From contig CAWCTX010000015.1 in assembly GCA_963798505.1 (NCBI GenBank), positions 248,001-312,000 on the forward strand: 64,000 nt of DNA, given 5' to 3'. The position numbers and the translations under genes are program-made. Shown here piece after piece: positions 20,056 to 28,412 of this stretch (within the stretch, counting starts at the first letter, position 1; every line of letters begins with the position of its first letter). The notes beneath the pieces are model-generated. The model made no database searches, was not told where the DNA came from, and worked only from the letters and a program-made list of their open reading frames with translations. The stretch is from CAVWSM01 sp963798505 (lineage in GTDB: Bacteria > Actinomycetota > Actinomycetes > Jiangellales > Jiangellaceae).

Positions 20056-21510
20056 TCAGAGGTAGGCCATCGGGTTGGTGTGCGAGCCGTTGACGTAGAC
20101 CTCGAAGTGCAGGTGGCACGCCGTGGACGACCCGGTCGTGCCGGAGTAGCCGACTAGCTGGCCCCGGCCGACGTTTTGGCCAGGGCCGACCGCGAACCGG
20201 CTCAGGTGGCTGTAGGAAGACATCATCGATCGGTCGGCGAGCCAGCCGTGGTCGACCATCACCTGGTTGCCGTAGCCACCGCGCCATTGGGCCCAGACGA
20301 CCTCGCCGGGCGCGGCGGCGTAGATCGGCGTGCCGCAGTAAGCGCGGAAGTCGGTGCCGGTGTGCATGCGCCGTACGCCGGAGATCGGGTGCACGCGCCA
20401 GCCGTAGCCGGACGTGACGTGGACGCTGGCGACCGGCCAGGAGAGAACACCGCCCGACGTCACTGGGCCGCCGCCACCGCCACCGCCAGCGCCGCCGCCG
20501 CCTCCGCCCCCACCGGATCCTGCGGCTGCTGCGGCTGCTGCCGCTGCTGCGGCTGCTGCGGCGCGGCGGGCCGCCTCCTCCTGCGCGCGCCGAGCCCGCT
20601 CCGCGATCTCGGCCTCGATGCGCTGCCGCTCGGCTTCGAGGGCGGCGGCCTCGCGCTCGTCCTCGGCATGCGCCGCCTGCGCGGCCGACTGCGCCGCCGC
20701 ACGCTGGGCGACCAGTGCCTGCACCGCGGCCTGGGCGTCGGCGGCGGCTTGAGCCTGAGCCGACGCGGCTGCTTCGGCCTCGCGGGCCTGCCGCTCGAGC
20801 TCCTGGGTGCGGGCGAGCTGCTCGGCCGCGAGCTTGCGCAGCCGCTCGGCTTCCTTGCGGAGGGTCTCCAGCCGTACACGCTCGTTGGCCAGCGCGGCGC
20901 GCTCGTCCTCGAGCCCGTCGATGATCTCGTTCTGCGACGTGATCGCGGTCTGTGCATAGGTGACGCGCTCGTTGAAGTCGTCGAGCGTGTCCGCCTGAAG
21001 GACCGAGACGAAGGTCTCGAGCTGACCCATGGCGCCGCGCTGGTAGGCCTGCGCGGCAAGCCGGCCCATCTGGGTGCGCTGGTCGTCGATGCGGGCGGTC
21101 ATGTCCGCGATGCGCGCCTCGGCCTTACGCACCTCCTCCTCGGCGGCGGCGAGCTTTTCGGCAGCGGCCTTGTCGGCGGCGCGGGCGGCGACGAGCTGTG
21201 CCTGGACGATGGCGAGGTGGTCGCGGGCCGCGGCGAGCTGCTGCTGGGCCACTGCGAGCGCCGCCTGCGCCGCGGGCAGCTGGGCTTCGGCGTCGAGGTA
21301 GGCCTGCGTGGCCTGCGACAGCGCGGCGTTGGACTCGTTGAGCTCCTGCCGCTTCTGAGCCAGCTGTTGCTCGACGGCGCGCTTACGCTCATCCGGATCG
21401 GCGGCCTGGCTCGGCACCGAAGCGCCGAGCAGCACCAGGACCGAGGCAAGCAGGACGGCCACCAGGCGCCGTGCAGGCGCTGTTGTGCGATCGGCCGTCC
21501 CTCTGGTCAC
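20056..21510 (-). CDS. Secreted coiled-coil M23 peptidase, EnvC-like partner of FtsEX
   Basis: 484 residues. A signal peptide (RRLVAVLLASVLVLLGASVP, cut after SQA) is followed by about 270 residues of Ala/Glu/Gln-rich coiled coil, a Gly-rich linker (about 335-360) and a C-terminal LytM/M23 domain with SGYGWRVHPISGVRRMHTGT, DF and the HLHFEVYVNG motif (metal-binding His residues present). This is the architecture of EnvC-type hydrolases activated by FtsEX, whose genes lie directly upstream. It should cleave peptidoglycan cross-bridges at division. GTG 21510 is chosen because GGAGGTG lies six bases before it. Confidence 0.92.
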   Translation of the reverse strand: MTRGTADRTTAPARRLVAVLLASVLVLLGASVPSQAADPDERKRAVEQQLAQKRQELNESNAALSQATQAYLDAEAQLPAAQAALAVAQQQLAAARDHLAIVQAQLVAARAADKAAAEKLAAAEEEVRKAEARIADMTARIDDQRTQMGRLAAQAYQRGAMGQLETFVSVLQADTLDDFNERVTYAQTAITSQNEIIDGLEDERAALANERVRLETLRKEAERLRKLAAEQLARTQELERQAREAEAAASAQAQAAADAQAAVQALVAQRAAAQSAAQAAHAEDEREAAALEAERQRIEAEIAERARRAQEEAARRAAAAAAAAAAAAAAGSGGGGGGGGAGGGGGGGPVTSGGVLSWPVASVHVTSGYGWRVHPISGVRRMHTGTDFRAYCGTPIYAAAPGEVVWAQWRGGYGNQVMVDHGWLADRSMMSSYSHLSRFAVGPGQNVGRGQLVGYSGTTGSSTACHLHFEVYVNGSHTNPMAYL

Positions 21511-21581
21511 AGGTGTCACCTCCGTCACACAGGTGCCGCCAGCGACCGTACACCCCATGTCCGGAGATGGCACCCCAGCGC

Positions 21582-21600
21582 TAGTTACGCTCCGTAACTA
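21582..21600. promoter_or_regulatory. 19-bp perfect palindrome upstream of the M23 peptidase gene
   Basis: TAGTTACG, a CTC spacer, then CGTAACTA: eight-base arms with no mismatch, 72 bp before the GTG of the peptidase gene, in the gap after ftsX. It looks like an operator. The GTTAC/GTAAC halves resemble boxes reported for the MtrA regulator, but there they are usually direct repeats, so that link is inference. Confidence 0.4.
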
Positions 21601-21619
21601 CGAGTGTGCCCCACAGGGG

Positions 21620-22522
21620 TCAGACGCGCAGGTAACGGCGCAATGTGATGAACCCGGTGACCGCCGCCATGGCCACCCCGGTGATCAGCAGGATGGGCAT
21701 GATCGCGATGACGTCGGACCAGCCGACCCAGGACGTGAACGAGAGCGCCGGAGCCGCGACACGTTGGATGGCCGTGGCCTCCACGATGGCGAGGAAGCCG
21801 CAGGCGACGGCGCCGCCGATCAGCCCCGCGATCGCCGCCTCCACGACGAACGGGAGCTGGATGTAGAAGTTGGAGGCCCCGACCAGCCGCATGATGCCGG
21901 TCTCCCGGCGGCGGCTGAACGCGGCCACGCGGACCGTGTTGGCGATGAGCAGCAGCGCTGCAAGCACCCCAAGGCCGGCCAGGGCCAAGGCGCCCCGCTG
22001 GATGTAGCTGAGCATCCGGAAGAAGTCGCTCAGCAGCTCGCGCAGGTCGACGACCTGGTTGACGCCGGGCAGGCCGGCGATCGCCGAGACCACTCCCTCG
22101 TACCGCTCGGGGTTCTTCAGTTTGACGCGGTAGGACTCCTGCAGCTGGTCGGCAGTGATGCTCTCGGCGATGGACTCCTGGAACCGCTCCTGGAATCGCT
22201 CGTACGCCTGCTGCTGCGACTCGAACTCGACACTCTCGACCTCGGGGTGCGCCTCGAGTGTCTGCAGGATCGTCGCCTTCTGCTCCTCGTTGACCTGGCC
22301 CGTCGCGCACTGCTCGCCGGTGTCGTAGGCGTTGCACATGAAGACCGAGATCTCCACGCGGTCGTACCAGTAGTCCTTCATCGTGCTGGCCTGGGCTCGC
22401 ATGAGCAGGGCGAGACCGAGCAGGAACAACGAGATCGTGACCGTGACGACGACGGCGATGGTCATCGTCAGGTTGCGGCGAAGACCAGTGCCGATCTCCT
22501 GGAACACGTACTGAAATCGCAT
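21620..22522 (-). CDS. ftsX: Cell division protein FtsX
   Basis: 300 residues. Actinobacterial FtsX starts MRFQYVFQEIGTGLRRNLTM, then a first membrane helix (MTIAVVVTVTISLFLLGLAL), a large extracellular domain (about 45-175, with the Cys pair CNAYDTGEQC) and three further helices. The cytoplasmic motif RRRETGIMRLVGASN is the FtsX/MacB-type signature. With FtsE it transmits an ATP-driven signal across the membrane to the peptidoglycan hydrolase encoded next. It starts 45 bp after ftsE. Confidence 0.96.
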   Translation of the reverse strand: MRFQYVFQEIGTGLRRNLTMTIAVVVTVTISLFLLGLALLMRAQASTMKDYWYDRVEISVFMCNAYDTGEQCATGQVNEEQKATILQTLEAHPEVESVEFESQQQAYERFQERFQESIAESITADQLQESYRVKLKNPERYEGVVSAIAGLPGVNQVVDLRELLSDFFRMLSYIQRGALALAGLGVLAALLLIANTVRVAAFSRRRETGIMRLVGASNFYIQLPFVVEAAIAGLIGGAVACGFLAIVEATAIQRVAAPALSFTSWVGWSDVIAIMPILLITGVAMAAVTGFITLRRYLRV

Positions 22523-22567
22523 CGAAGAGGGTCCGAACGTCGGGGACAGTGTCCGTCGGGCAGGGGG

Positions 22568-23257
22568 TCAGCGCGCGTAGCCGTAGACACCCCGGGACTG
22601 GTCACGGACCAGCCGGCCGGTGTCGAGCTCCAGCACGCGCTTGCGCATCTGGTCGACGATCGACTGGTCGTGAGTCGCCATGACGACTGTGGTGCCGGTG
22701 CGGTTGATGCGGTCGAGAAGCTTCATGATGCCGACCGACGTCTGCGGGTCGAGGTTTCCCGTCGGCTCGTCGGCCAGGAGGATCAGCGGCCGGTTGACGA
22801 ACGCCCGGGCGATGCCGACCCGCTGCTGCTCACCGCCGGACAGCTGGTCGGGATAGCGGTCCTCCTTGCCCTGCAAGCCGACGAGCTCGAGGACGGCGGG
22901 CACGTCGCGACGGATCTGCGAGCGCGACTTGCCGATCACCTGCAGGGCGAAGGCGACGTTCTCGAACGCGGTCTTGTTGGGCAGCAGCCGGAAGTCCTGG
23001 AACACGGTGCCGATGCGGCGGCGCAGCTGGGGGACCTTCCAGTTGGACAGCCGGGCCAGCTCCTTGCCCGCGACCTGGATGCGGCCCGCGGTGGGTCGCT
23101 CCTCCTTCAGCACGAGGCGCAGGAAGGTCGACTTCCCCGAGCCGGACGTGCCGACCAGGAAGACGAACTCACCCTTCTCGACCTCCAGGCTGACGTCCTC
23201 CAGCGCGGGACGCCCCTGGTTGGGGTAGGTCTTGCTGACGTTCTCGAATCGGATCAC
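22568..23257 (-). CDS. ftsE: Cell division ATP-binding protein FtsE
   Basis: 229 residues, intact ABC ATPase: Walker A GTSGSGKST (about residue 36), signature LSGGEQQRVGIARA (about 135), Walker B ILLADEPTGNLDP and the switch histidine in VVMATHDQSIVD. MIRFENVSKTYPNQGRPALE is the usual FtsE start. It pairs with FtsX. In many actinobacteria prfB sits directly upstream; here LPXTG-type genes are placed between prfB and ftsE. Confidence 0.96.
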   Translation of the reverse strand: MIRFENVSKTYPNQGRPALEDVSLEVEKGEFVFLVGTSGSGKSTFLRLVLKEERPTAGRIQVAGKELARLSNWKVPQLRRRIGTVFQDFRLLPNKTAFENVAFALQVIGKSRSQIRRDVPAVLELVGLQGKEDRYPDQLSGGEQQRVGIARAFVNRPLILLADEPTGNLDPQTSVGIMKLLDRINRTGTTVVMATHDQSIVDQMRKRVLELDTGRLVRDQSRGVYGYAR

Positions 23258-23421
23258 GTGTCCTCGCGACCGCTCCTCGGGTGAACACGCACGGGTGTGC
23301 GTGCCATCGGCCGAGGGCGAGTCTACGTCGCGTTTCTGGGAGGAGGGTGCACCCGTACCGTCGGCGGCGGGTCAGGAGGTGTGACGAGCGCGACGCCGGC
23401 GGGCTTGCGAGAAGCCGCTTG

Positions 23422-24240
23422 TCAGCCGGCAGTCCGGCGCCGTGCGGCGATCAGCAGTCCGCCGCCCGCGGCGGCGAGGGCCGCTCCGACTGCCAGCAGA
23501 GTTCCCGTCGACCCTTGCCCGGTCGCCGGCAGGCTCGGCCCGCCCTGCGGCGGGTTGGCATCGCACTGCGGCGAGGACGGAGGATAGCCGACGGTCACTA
23601 CTTGAGTCGGGTTGACGTCGAACTGGACGGTGACCTGCGGCCGCACCCAGTTGAACTCGTCACCCTCAACCCACTCACCGTTCTCGAAACGCCAGCCCGG
23701 CCAATCGAGCGGATTGCCCGCACTGTCCGCCACGGCACCTGCCCAGAGCACCCGGCCGGACAGCGCCTGGTTCGTGTAGACGACGCTCGGTCCCGTGGGG
23801 TTGACCCAGGTGATCGTCACAGTCGTCGGCACGAAGCCGACTGCCTGGATCGTGTACTGGAGGTAGGGCACGTCGTTGTCGCAGATCGGCGAGAGCACCG
23901 CCAGGTTGATGCCCGGTGTGGCGGGGGGTGTGGTCGTCGGCGGCGTGGAGGACGGCGGCGTGGAGGACGGCGGCGTGGAGGACGGCGGCGTGGAGGACGG
24001 CGGCGTGGAGGACGGCGGCGTGGAGGACGGCGGCGTGGAGGACGGCGGCGTGGAGGACGGGTCCGTGGAGGACGGGTCCGTGGAGGACGGGTCCGTGGAG
24101 GTCACCGTCCCGTCGACCAAATCGACCGACGGACTGTCGGTGCCCGCGAATGCGCTGAAGGCGCCCCCTAGCGGGATCACTGCCCCCGCCACGAGAACGG
24201 CTCCGACAGCCTGCGTCACCGAGCGCAGCGTGTCGTTCAT
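23422..24240 (-). CDS. LPXTG-anchored surface protein with Pro/Ser/Thr stalk
   Basis: 272 residues from ATG 24240. Signal peptide at 1-32 (VGAVLVAGAVIPLGGAFSAF then AGTDS), then three TDPSS and seven TPPSS pentapeptides forming a stalk, then a domain with SPICDNDVPYLQYTIQAVGF, WVNPTGPSVVYTNQALSGRV and WPGWRF. The C-terminus has LPATG, a hydrophobic helix (LLAVGAALAAAGGGLLIAA) and RRR, the sortase signal that links the protein to the cell wall. No sortase gene is in the window. A truncated paralogue lies directly upstream. Confidence 0.88.
   Translation of the reverse strand: MNDTLRSVTQAVGAVLVAGAVIPLGGAFSAFAGTDSPSVDLVDGTVTSTDPSSTDPSSTDPSSTPPSSTPPSSTPPSSTPPSSTPPSSTPPSSTPPSSTPPTTTPPATPGINLAVLSPICDNDVPYLQYTIQAVGFVPTTVTITWVNPTGPSVVYTNQALSGRVLWAGAVADSAGNPLDWPGWRFENGEWVEGDEFNWVRPQVTVQFDVNPTQVVTVGYPPSSPQCDANPPQGGPSLPATGQGSTGTLLAVGAALAAAGGGLLIAARRRTAG
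23940..24106. repeat. 15-bp tandem repeats coding for the PSST stalk
   Basis: On the plus strand GGCGTGGAGGACGGC-type units recur seven to eight times and GTCCGTGGAGGACGG three times. They encode TPPSS and TDPSS pentapeptides of the surface protein. The near-identity of the units suggests recent expansion by slippage. Confidence 0.85.
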
Positions 24241-24329
24241 CTGGAACCCCCGTAGAGGCACGACCAGCTCTCATACCGCCGGTCTGCTGATCAAGGACCA
24301 TAGCGGAGGAGAAGCGGACGGGCATGCCG

Positions 24330-24371
24330 AACGGCGGAGCCGCGATCGCGTCGGATCGCGGCTCGGCCGTT
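24330..24371 (-). terminator. Strong hairpin downstream of the LPXTG remnant
   Basis: AACGGC and GAGCCGCGATC pair with GATCGCGGCTC and GCCGTT around a GCGTCG loop, with one G-G mismatch between blocks (17 pairs). It begins about 20 bp after the stop of the truncated surface-protein gene. No T-run follows, as is common in actinobacteria. Confidence 0.65.
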
Positions 24372-24393
24372 TGATCAGGCAGCTCCCGGAGCG

Positions 24394-24747
24394 TCAGGCC
24401 GTGCGGCGCCGGACCAGTACGAGGCCGACTCCGCTCGCCACGAGGACGCCGGCGACGATCGCAACGCCGGCGAGCGCACCGGCGCCAGTGGACGCCAGCT
24501 GACCACTGGTGGCCGGCGGGTTGGCGTTGCACTGCGGCGACGACGGCGGGTAGGACACCGCAACGGTCTGCTCCGGATTGACGACGAAAGTCACGTTCAC
24601 CTGGGGCCGGACCCAGTCGAACTCGTCACGCTGTACCCATTGCCCGCCGACCAATCGCCAGCCTGGCCAGTCCAGCGGGTTGCCGTTGGAGTCGACGACC
24701 GCACCCGGCCAGAGCACGCGGCCAGACAGCCAGGTGACGAAGGGACC
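24394..24747 (-). pseudogene. 5'-truncated paralogue of the LPXTG-type surface protein
   Basis: The frame from just after a TAA at 24748 matches the C-terminal part of the neighbouring surface protein: LSGRVLWPGAVVDSNGNPLD, WPGWRLVGGQWVQRDEFDWV, RPQVNVTFVVNPEQ and YPPSSPQCNANPP are near-identical in order. It ends with LASTGAG, a hydrophobic helix and RRRTA, a degenerate sorting signal (LPxTG replaced by LASTG). There is no signal peptide, stalk or credible start. Similarity stops where the prfB end is met, so the 5' part has been lost, perhaps by recombination with its neighbour. Confidence 0.75.
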
Positions 24748-25950
24748 TTATCGCACCAATCTGAAGTGCGAGGCATGGCTATAAAATCGTGACACGGCTT
24801 CCATGTCCGACAGTGCGACGCAGCAGCGGCTGTGATCAGCTCGCGTCTGACGCGCTTGCCGACGCCAGCGGATGCCCGCCTCGATGAAGCCGTCGATGTC
24901 GCCGTCGAAGACCGCCTGCGGGTTGCCGACTTCGTACTCGGTGCGCAGGTCCTTGACCATCTGGTACGGGTGCAGCACGTAGGAGCGCATCTGGTTGCCC
25001 CACGATCCGCCGGAGTCACCCTTCAGGGCGTTGAGCTTGGCCTGCTCCTCCTGGCGGCGCTTCTCCAGCAGCTTGGCCTGGAGCACCTCCATGGCGCGGG
25101 CCTTGTTCTGCAGCTGTGAGCGCTCGTTCTGGCAGGAGACGACGATGCCGGTCGGGAGGTGCGTGATCCGTACGGCCGAGTCGGTCGTGTTGACACCCTG
25201 GCCGCCGGGGCCGGACGAGCGGAACACGTCGATGCGCAGATCGTCGTCGCCGATCTCGACGTGGTCGGTCTGCTCGACGACAGGCAGCACCTCGACGCCG
25301 GCGAACGACGTCTGTCGGCGGCCCTGGTTGTCGAACGGGCTGATGCGGACGAGCCGGTGGGTGCCCTGCTCGATCGAGAGGGTGCCGTAGGCGTAGGGCG
25401 CGTGCACCGCGAAGGTGGCCGACTTGATGCCCGCCTCCTCGGCGTAGGACGTGTCCCACACGTCGGTCTTGTAGCCGTGCCGCTCGGTCCACCGCAGGTA
25501 CATGCGCAGCAGCATCTCGGCGAAGTCGGCGGCGTCGACCCCTCCCGCCTCGGCGCGGATGGTGACGAGCGCCTCGCGGGCGTCGTACTCGCCGGAGAGC
25601 AGGGTGCGGACCTCGAGGTCGGACACGAGACGGTGCGCGTCGTCGAGCTCGCGGTCGAGCTCGGCGAAGGCATCGGCGTCCGCTTCATCGGAGGCGAGCT
25701 CGAGCATGATCGACAGGTCGTCGACGCGGCGGCGCAGGTCCTCGACCTTGCGCAGGTCGGCCTGGACGGAGGACAGCTTGCTCGTGACTTGCTGGGCGCG
25801 GGCGACGTCGTCCCAGAGGTCGGGGGCGGCGGCTTGCTGCTCGAGGTCGGCCACCTGGTCCCGGAGCTTGGGCAGGTCAAGGACGGACTCGATCTCTGCC
25901 AGGGTGTGGGAGAGGTCCTTGATCTCGGCGTCGTAGTCACGGGCTGCCAC
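24748..25950 (-). CDS. prfB: Peptide chain release factor 2
   Basis: RF2 recognises UGA and UAA stop codons. It is identified by the start DYDAEIKDLSHTLAEIESVL, the tripeptide-type RISPFDNQGRRQTSFAGVEV (SPF anticodon-like motif) and SSGPGGQGVNTTDSAVRITH (GGQ catalytic loop). GTG 25950 is the likely start, with TACCCT eight bases before it; no programmed-frameshift site is seen. The reading frame runs about 27 residues past the normal end (FIEAGIRWRR). Another frame would stop earlier with SDAS then TGA, so either a base is missing near 24850 or the tail is an extension into sequence left by the rearrangement. Confidence 0.9.
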   Translation of the reverse strand: MAARDYDAEIKDLSHTLAEIESVLDLPKLRDQVADLEQQAAAPDLWDDVARAQQVTSKLSSVQADLRKVEDLRRRVDDLSIMLELASDEADADAFAELDRELDDAHRLVSDLEVRTLLSGEYDAREALVTIRAEAGGVDAADFAEMLLRMYLRWTERHGYKTDVWDTSYAEEAGIKSATFAVHAPYAYGTLSIEQGTHRLVRISPFDNQGRRQTSFAGVEVLPVVEQTDHVEIGDDDLRIDVFRSSGPGGQGVNTTDSAVRITHLPTGIVVSCQNERSQLQNKARAMEVLQAKLLEKRRQEEQAKLNALKGDSGGSWGNQMRSYVLHPYQMVKDLRTEYEVGNPQAVFDGDIDGFIEAGIRWRRQARQTRADHSRCCVALSDMEAVSRFYSHASHFRLVR

Positions 25951-25966
25951 GTCAAAACAGGGTACG

Positions 25967-26422
25967 TCAGCCGAGCGGGGCCGCCGCGCTCGCGCTGCCC
26001 TCGACCCGTACACCTTGACCGAACCCGTCCGTCACGTCGTTGACGAAGGCCAGCGGCATCGTCGCCGTCAGAGTGACAGTCACCACGCCGGCTCCCTCGT
26101 CCACCGCGACGTCGGCTGCCAGTCCTGGGTAGCGCTCGGCCACGCGTTGGCGGTGCAAGTAGTCGGCCACGAACTCCTCGGCCGCGGCCTCGTCGACCGG
26201 CAGGTTGCCGGTCAGGCCACCGCCGAAGATCACGTCATCGCTGGCGGTCTGGGTCGCCGCGAGCGCCGCGGCGTCGGCCCACGACGACAGCGAGCGCCGC
26301 CACAGGAATGCCTTGGAAGTGTTGGCAATCAGGGTGACGAGCAGCATCACGATCACGGCAAACCCGATGATCATGATGGCGAGCTGCCCGGACTCGTCGG
26401 AGCGAACGCGGCAGATCATCAT
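25967..26422 (-). CDS. TadG-like pilus assembly protein
   Basis: 151 residues. After a basic start, DESGQLAIMIIGFAVIVMLL is a type IV-like N-terminal membrane helix preceded by G/E, followed by an extracytoplasmic part with WRRSLSSWADAAALAATQTA, as in TadG-related or Rv3660-neighbour proteins (helicase/secretion-neighbourhood TadE-like). It is the last gene of the Tad operon; its ATG overlaps the previous stop (ATGA). It is thought to act outside the membrane in pilus assembly; no enzyme motif is present. Confidence 0.75.
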   Translation of the reverse strand: MMICRVRSDESGQLAIMIIGFAVIVMLLVTLIANTSKAFLWRRSLSSWADAAALAATQTASDDVIFGGGLTGNLPVDEAAAEEFVADYLHRQRVAERYPGLAADVAVDEGAGVVTVTLTATMPLAFVNDVTDGFGQGVRVEGSASAAAPLG

Positions 26423-26850
26423 CCGCTCCGGTAGGTGTCGACGATGACCACGTGTACGGCCTCGACCGGGATGGCGGCGTTGGCGCCCTCGGTGAGGAAG
26501 TCGGGCAGCCCCGGCAGCGGAACCTCCGCGCGGACGGTGACCGTCACCTCGCTTCCGGGCGTGTGCTGGCCGTTGATGTCCAAGCGCATGGGCGCGTCGA
26601 TGTGCTGGTCGTCAAGGGCTACCTGCGCGGCGAACTCTGCGAGCTCGGTGTCGCCGGTGCGCGCGTAGACGCGGCCGGCTTCACGAGCGGCCTGCGTGAC
26701 CCCGTACGCACCCTGCTGCACCGCGAGCACCGCCAGCATGATGTAGACGAGGGGTACGAGCAGCAGGATGCCGAGGTAGTGGAACTCGAGGATCGCGTTG
26801 CCGGAGTCGTCGTCGCGGAGGCGCCGGACGAGCCGGGTCACCATCGTCAC
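26419..26850 (-). CDS. TadE-like pseudopilin 2
   Basis: 143 residues from GTG 26850, which overlaps the preceding stop by four bases. RDDDSGNAILEFHYLGILLL with PLVYIMLAVLAVQQGAYGVT is the TadE motif (Glu five residues after the cleavage Gly; aromatic Tyr). The rest is an extracytoplasmic domain. The family members are processed like pilins and take part in Tad pilus assembly. Confidence 0.8.
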   Translation of the reverse strand: MTMVTRLVRRLRDDDSGNAILEFHYLGILLLVPLVYIMLAVLAVQQGAYGVTQAAREAGRVYARTGDTELAEFAAQVALDDQHIDAPMRLDINGQHTPGSEVTVTVRAEVPLPGLPDFLTEGANAAIPVEAVHVVIVDTYRSG

Positions 26851-27224
26851 GGCGCCTCCTCCACGGCATGGCCTGTGACCTCGAGAGCGCCAGCAGGGCC
26901 GAGCAGTCCGAGGAGCGGGAACGTCGACTCCGCCCGCACCTCGACGAGGGTCACCCCACCGCGCTCCACGTAGCCCGCGGTGACGTCGTCGGCGAACCCC
27001 GGTGAGATCGACTGCGCGATCTCGGAGTGCGTGCGCCGGACGCCGTCGGCGAGATCGCGGTCGGCGTTGGCGGCGTAGCGGGCACCCTCGGCCGCGGCCG
27101 CGACGAGGGTGTTGCGTACGTGGATGACGAGCCCGATCTGCAGTACCGCAAGGAACAGGGTGACGAGCAGGACGGAGACGAGGGTGAACTCGACAACCGC
27201 CGAGCCGTCGTCTCGCCGGAGCAT
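26847..27224 (-). CDS. TadE-like pseudopilin 1
   Basis: 125 residues: RRDDGSAVVEFTLVSVLLVT LFLAVLQIG is a textbook TadE N-terminus (G-S-A-x-x-E-F). After it comes NTLVAAAAEGARYAANADRD, the conserved amphipathic part. It sits 18 bp after the pilin gene on the same strand and overlaps the next TadE gene by four bases. Confidence 0.85.
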   Translation of the reverse strand: MLRRDDGSAVVEFTLVSVLLVTLFLAVLQIGLVIHVRNTLVAAAAEGARYAANADRDLADGVRRTHSEIAQSISPGFADDVTAGYVERGGVTLVEVRAESTFPLLGLLGPAGALEVTGHAVEEAP

Positions 27225-27241
27225 GTGTGCGACCTGGCCGC

Positions 27242-27442
27242 TCAGTCGCCGCGAACGCTGTCCAGCGCGTCACTGAACAGGTCCCGGAGCGCGTCGCTGG
27301 CGAAAGCCCAGAGTGCGGCCACGATGCCGGCGGTCATGAGGGTGACCATGACCCAGCCGGGCACGTCGCCCCGGTCATCGCGCGAGAGCGCCCGTCGCAG
27401 TCGGCTGCTCGCAGCCAGGGTGGCCATTCGGATGGTTGTCAT
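27242..27442 (-). CDS. Small Flp-type pilin
   Basis: 66 residues: a basic leader with RLRRALSRDDRGDVPGWVMV, then the hydrophobic helix TLMTAGIVAALWAFASDALR. Position between TadC and TadE and the size identify it as the likely Flp pilin (DUF4244-like) of this locus. Cleavage would fall after the Gly of RDDRG. No prepilin peptidase gene is in the window. Confidence 0.75.
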   Translation of the reverse strand: MTTIRMATLAASSRLRRALSRDDRGDVPGWVMVTLMTAGIVAALWAFASDALRDLFSDALDSVRGD

Positions 27443-27464
27443 GGTGCTTCCTTGTCTTGTCGTG

Positions 27465-28412
27465 CTAGCCCGCGAGTGAGCGGATCGTGAGGAACCCGGG
27501 GAATAGTGCGAAGAGAACGGTGACCGGCATCACGAGGAACACGACCGGGATCATCATCGCGATCTCCTTTCGTGCACCGGCCTCGATGAGGGCCCGCTTG
27601 CCTTCCTCTCGTACGTCGGCGGCCTGCGCGCGCAGCACATCGGCCAGCGGGGTGCCGCGTTCGAGCGCCACGGTCATGCCATCGACGAAGCGGGCAAGCG
27701 ACGGCAGGCTCGTACGCTCGGCGATGCCATCGAGCGCCTGCACGAGCGGCATGCCGGCGCGCGCATCGGCCAAGGCCCGGCCGAGCTCGCGGGCGAGCTC
27801 TCCGCGACCGACAAGGGCGACGCGTTCCAGCGCACCCACGGCGCCCTCGCCAGCGGCGACGGACAGCGCCAGGAGCTCGGCGATCGTGGGAAACTCCGCA
27901 AGCATGCGGGCTTCGCGGTCACGCACCTGGCGGGACAGGTGCCGGTCGCGCGCCAGCACCCCGACGACTCCGGCGAGCAGGCACAGCAACAGCAAGCCGA
28001 GCGGCGAGTCGGCGCTGCCGTTGACGACGGCGAGGAACGACAACCCGAGCGCGACCCCGAACGCCACCACGCCCCACACCACCTGCTCGATGCGGAACTC
28101 CTGCAGCGTCAGGCCGTCGCCGGCCAGCTCGAGACGGCGCCGAACCGTGGTGCTGCCGCCGAGGACGCGCGCGAGCAGGTCGGCAGCGCGGGACAGATGT
28201 GGTCGGAGAATGCGCTCGATGGTGGGGAATGGCGTCACGGTGCGGTCGAGCAGCACGATGCGGCGCGCGTGATCTCGCCGGTCAGCGAGGTAGGGCGCGA
28301 GCCGGGAGTCGAGCGTGGGTCGGCGCAGCGCGGGAACACGTCCGACGACGAGCAGCAGCCCGAGGCCCGCGACGAGACCGAAGAGTGCGCCGCTGACGGC
28401 ACCGGCGGTCAT
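27465..28412 (-). CDS. TadC-like type II/IV secretion F protein
   Basis: 315 residues of T2SF type with membrane helices at about 8-25, 118-165 and 285-310. The conserved cytoplasmic part is EFPTIAELLALSVAAGEGAV then LPSLARFVDGMTVALERGTP. It forms the inner-membrane platform with TadB. ATG 28412 overlaps the tadB stop (ATGA). Intact. Confidence 0.88.
   Translation of the reverse strand: MTAGAVSGALFGLVAGLGLLLVVGRVPALRRPTLDSRLAPYLADRRDHARRIVLLDRTVTPFPTIERILRPHLSRAADLLARVLGGSTTVRRRLELAGDGLTLQEFRIEQVVWGVVAFGVALGLSFLAVVNGSADSPLGLLLLCLLAGVVGVLARDRHLSRQVRDREARMLAEFPTIAELLALSVAAGEGAVGALERVALVGRGELARELGRALADARAGMPLVQALDGIAERTSLPSLARFVDGMTVALERGTPLADVLRAQAADVREEGKRALIEAGARKEIAMMIPVVFLVMPVTVLFALFPGFLTIRSLAG

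Noticed and set aside
23940..24106. A possible CRISPR-like array (evenly spaced repeats)
   Set aside because: Units are contiguous 15-mers without spacers and are in frame within a surface-protein gene, coding for a PSST stalk.
25016..25492. Programmed frameshift in prfB
   Set aside because: The start region is continuous in one frame with no in-frame TGA or slippery CTTTGA site; the frames listed here are shadows.
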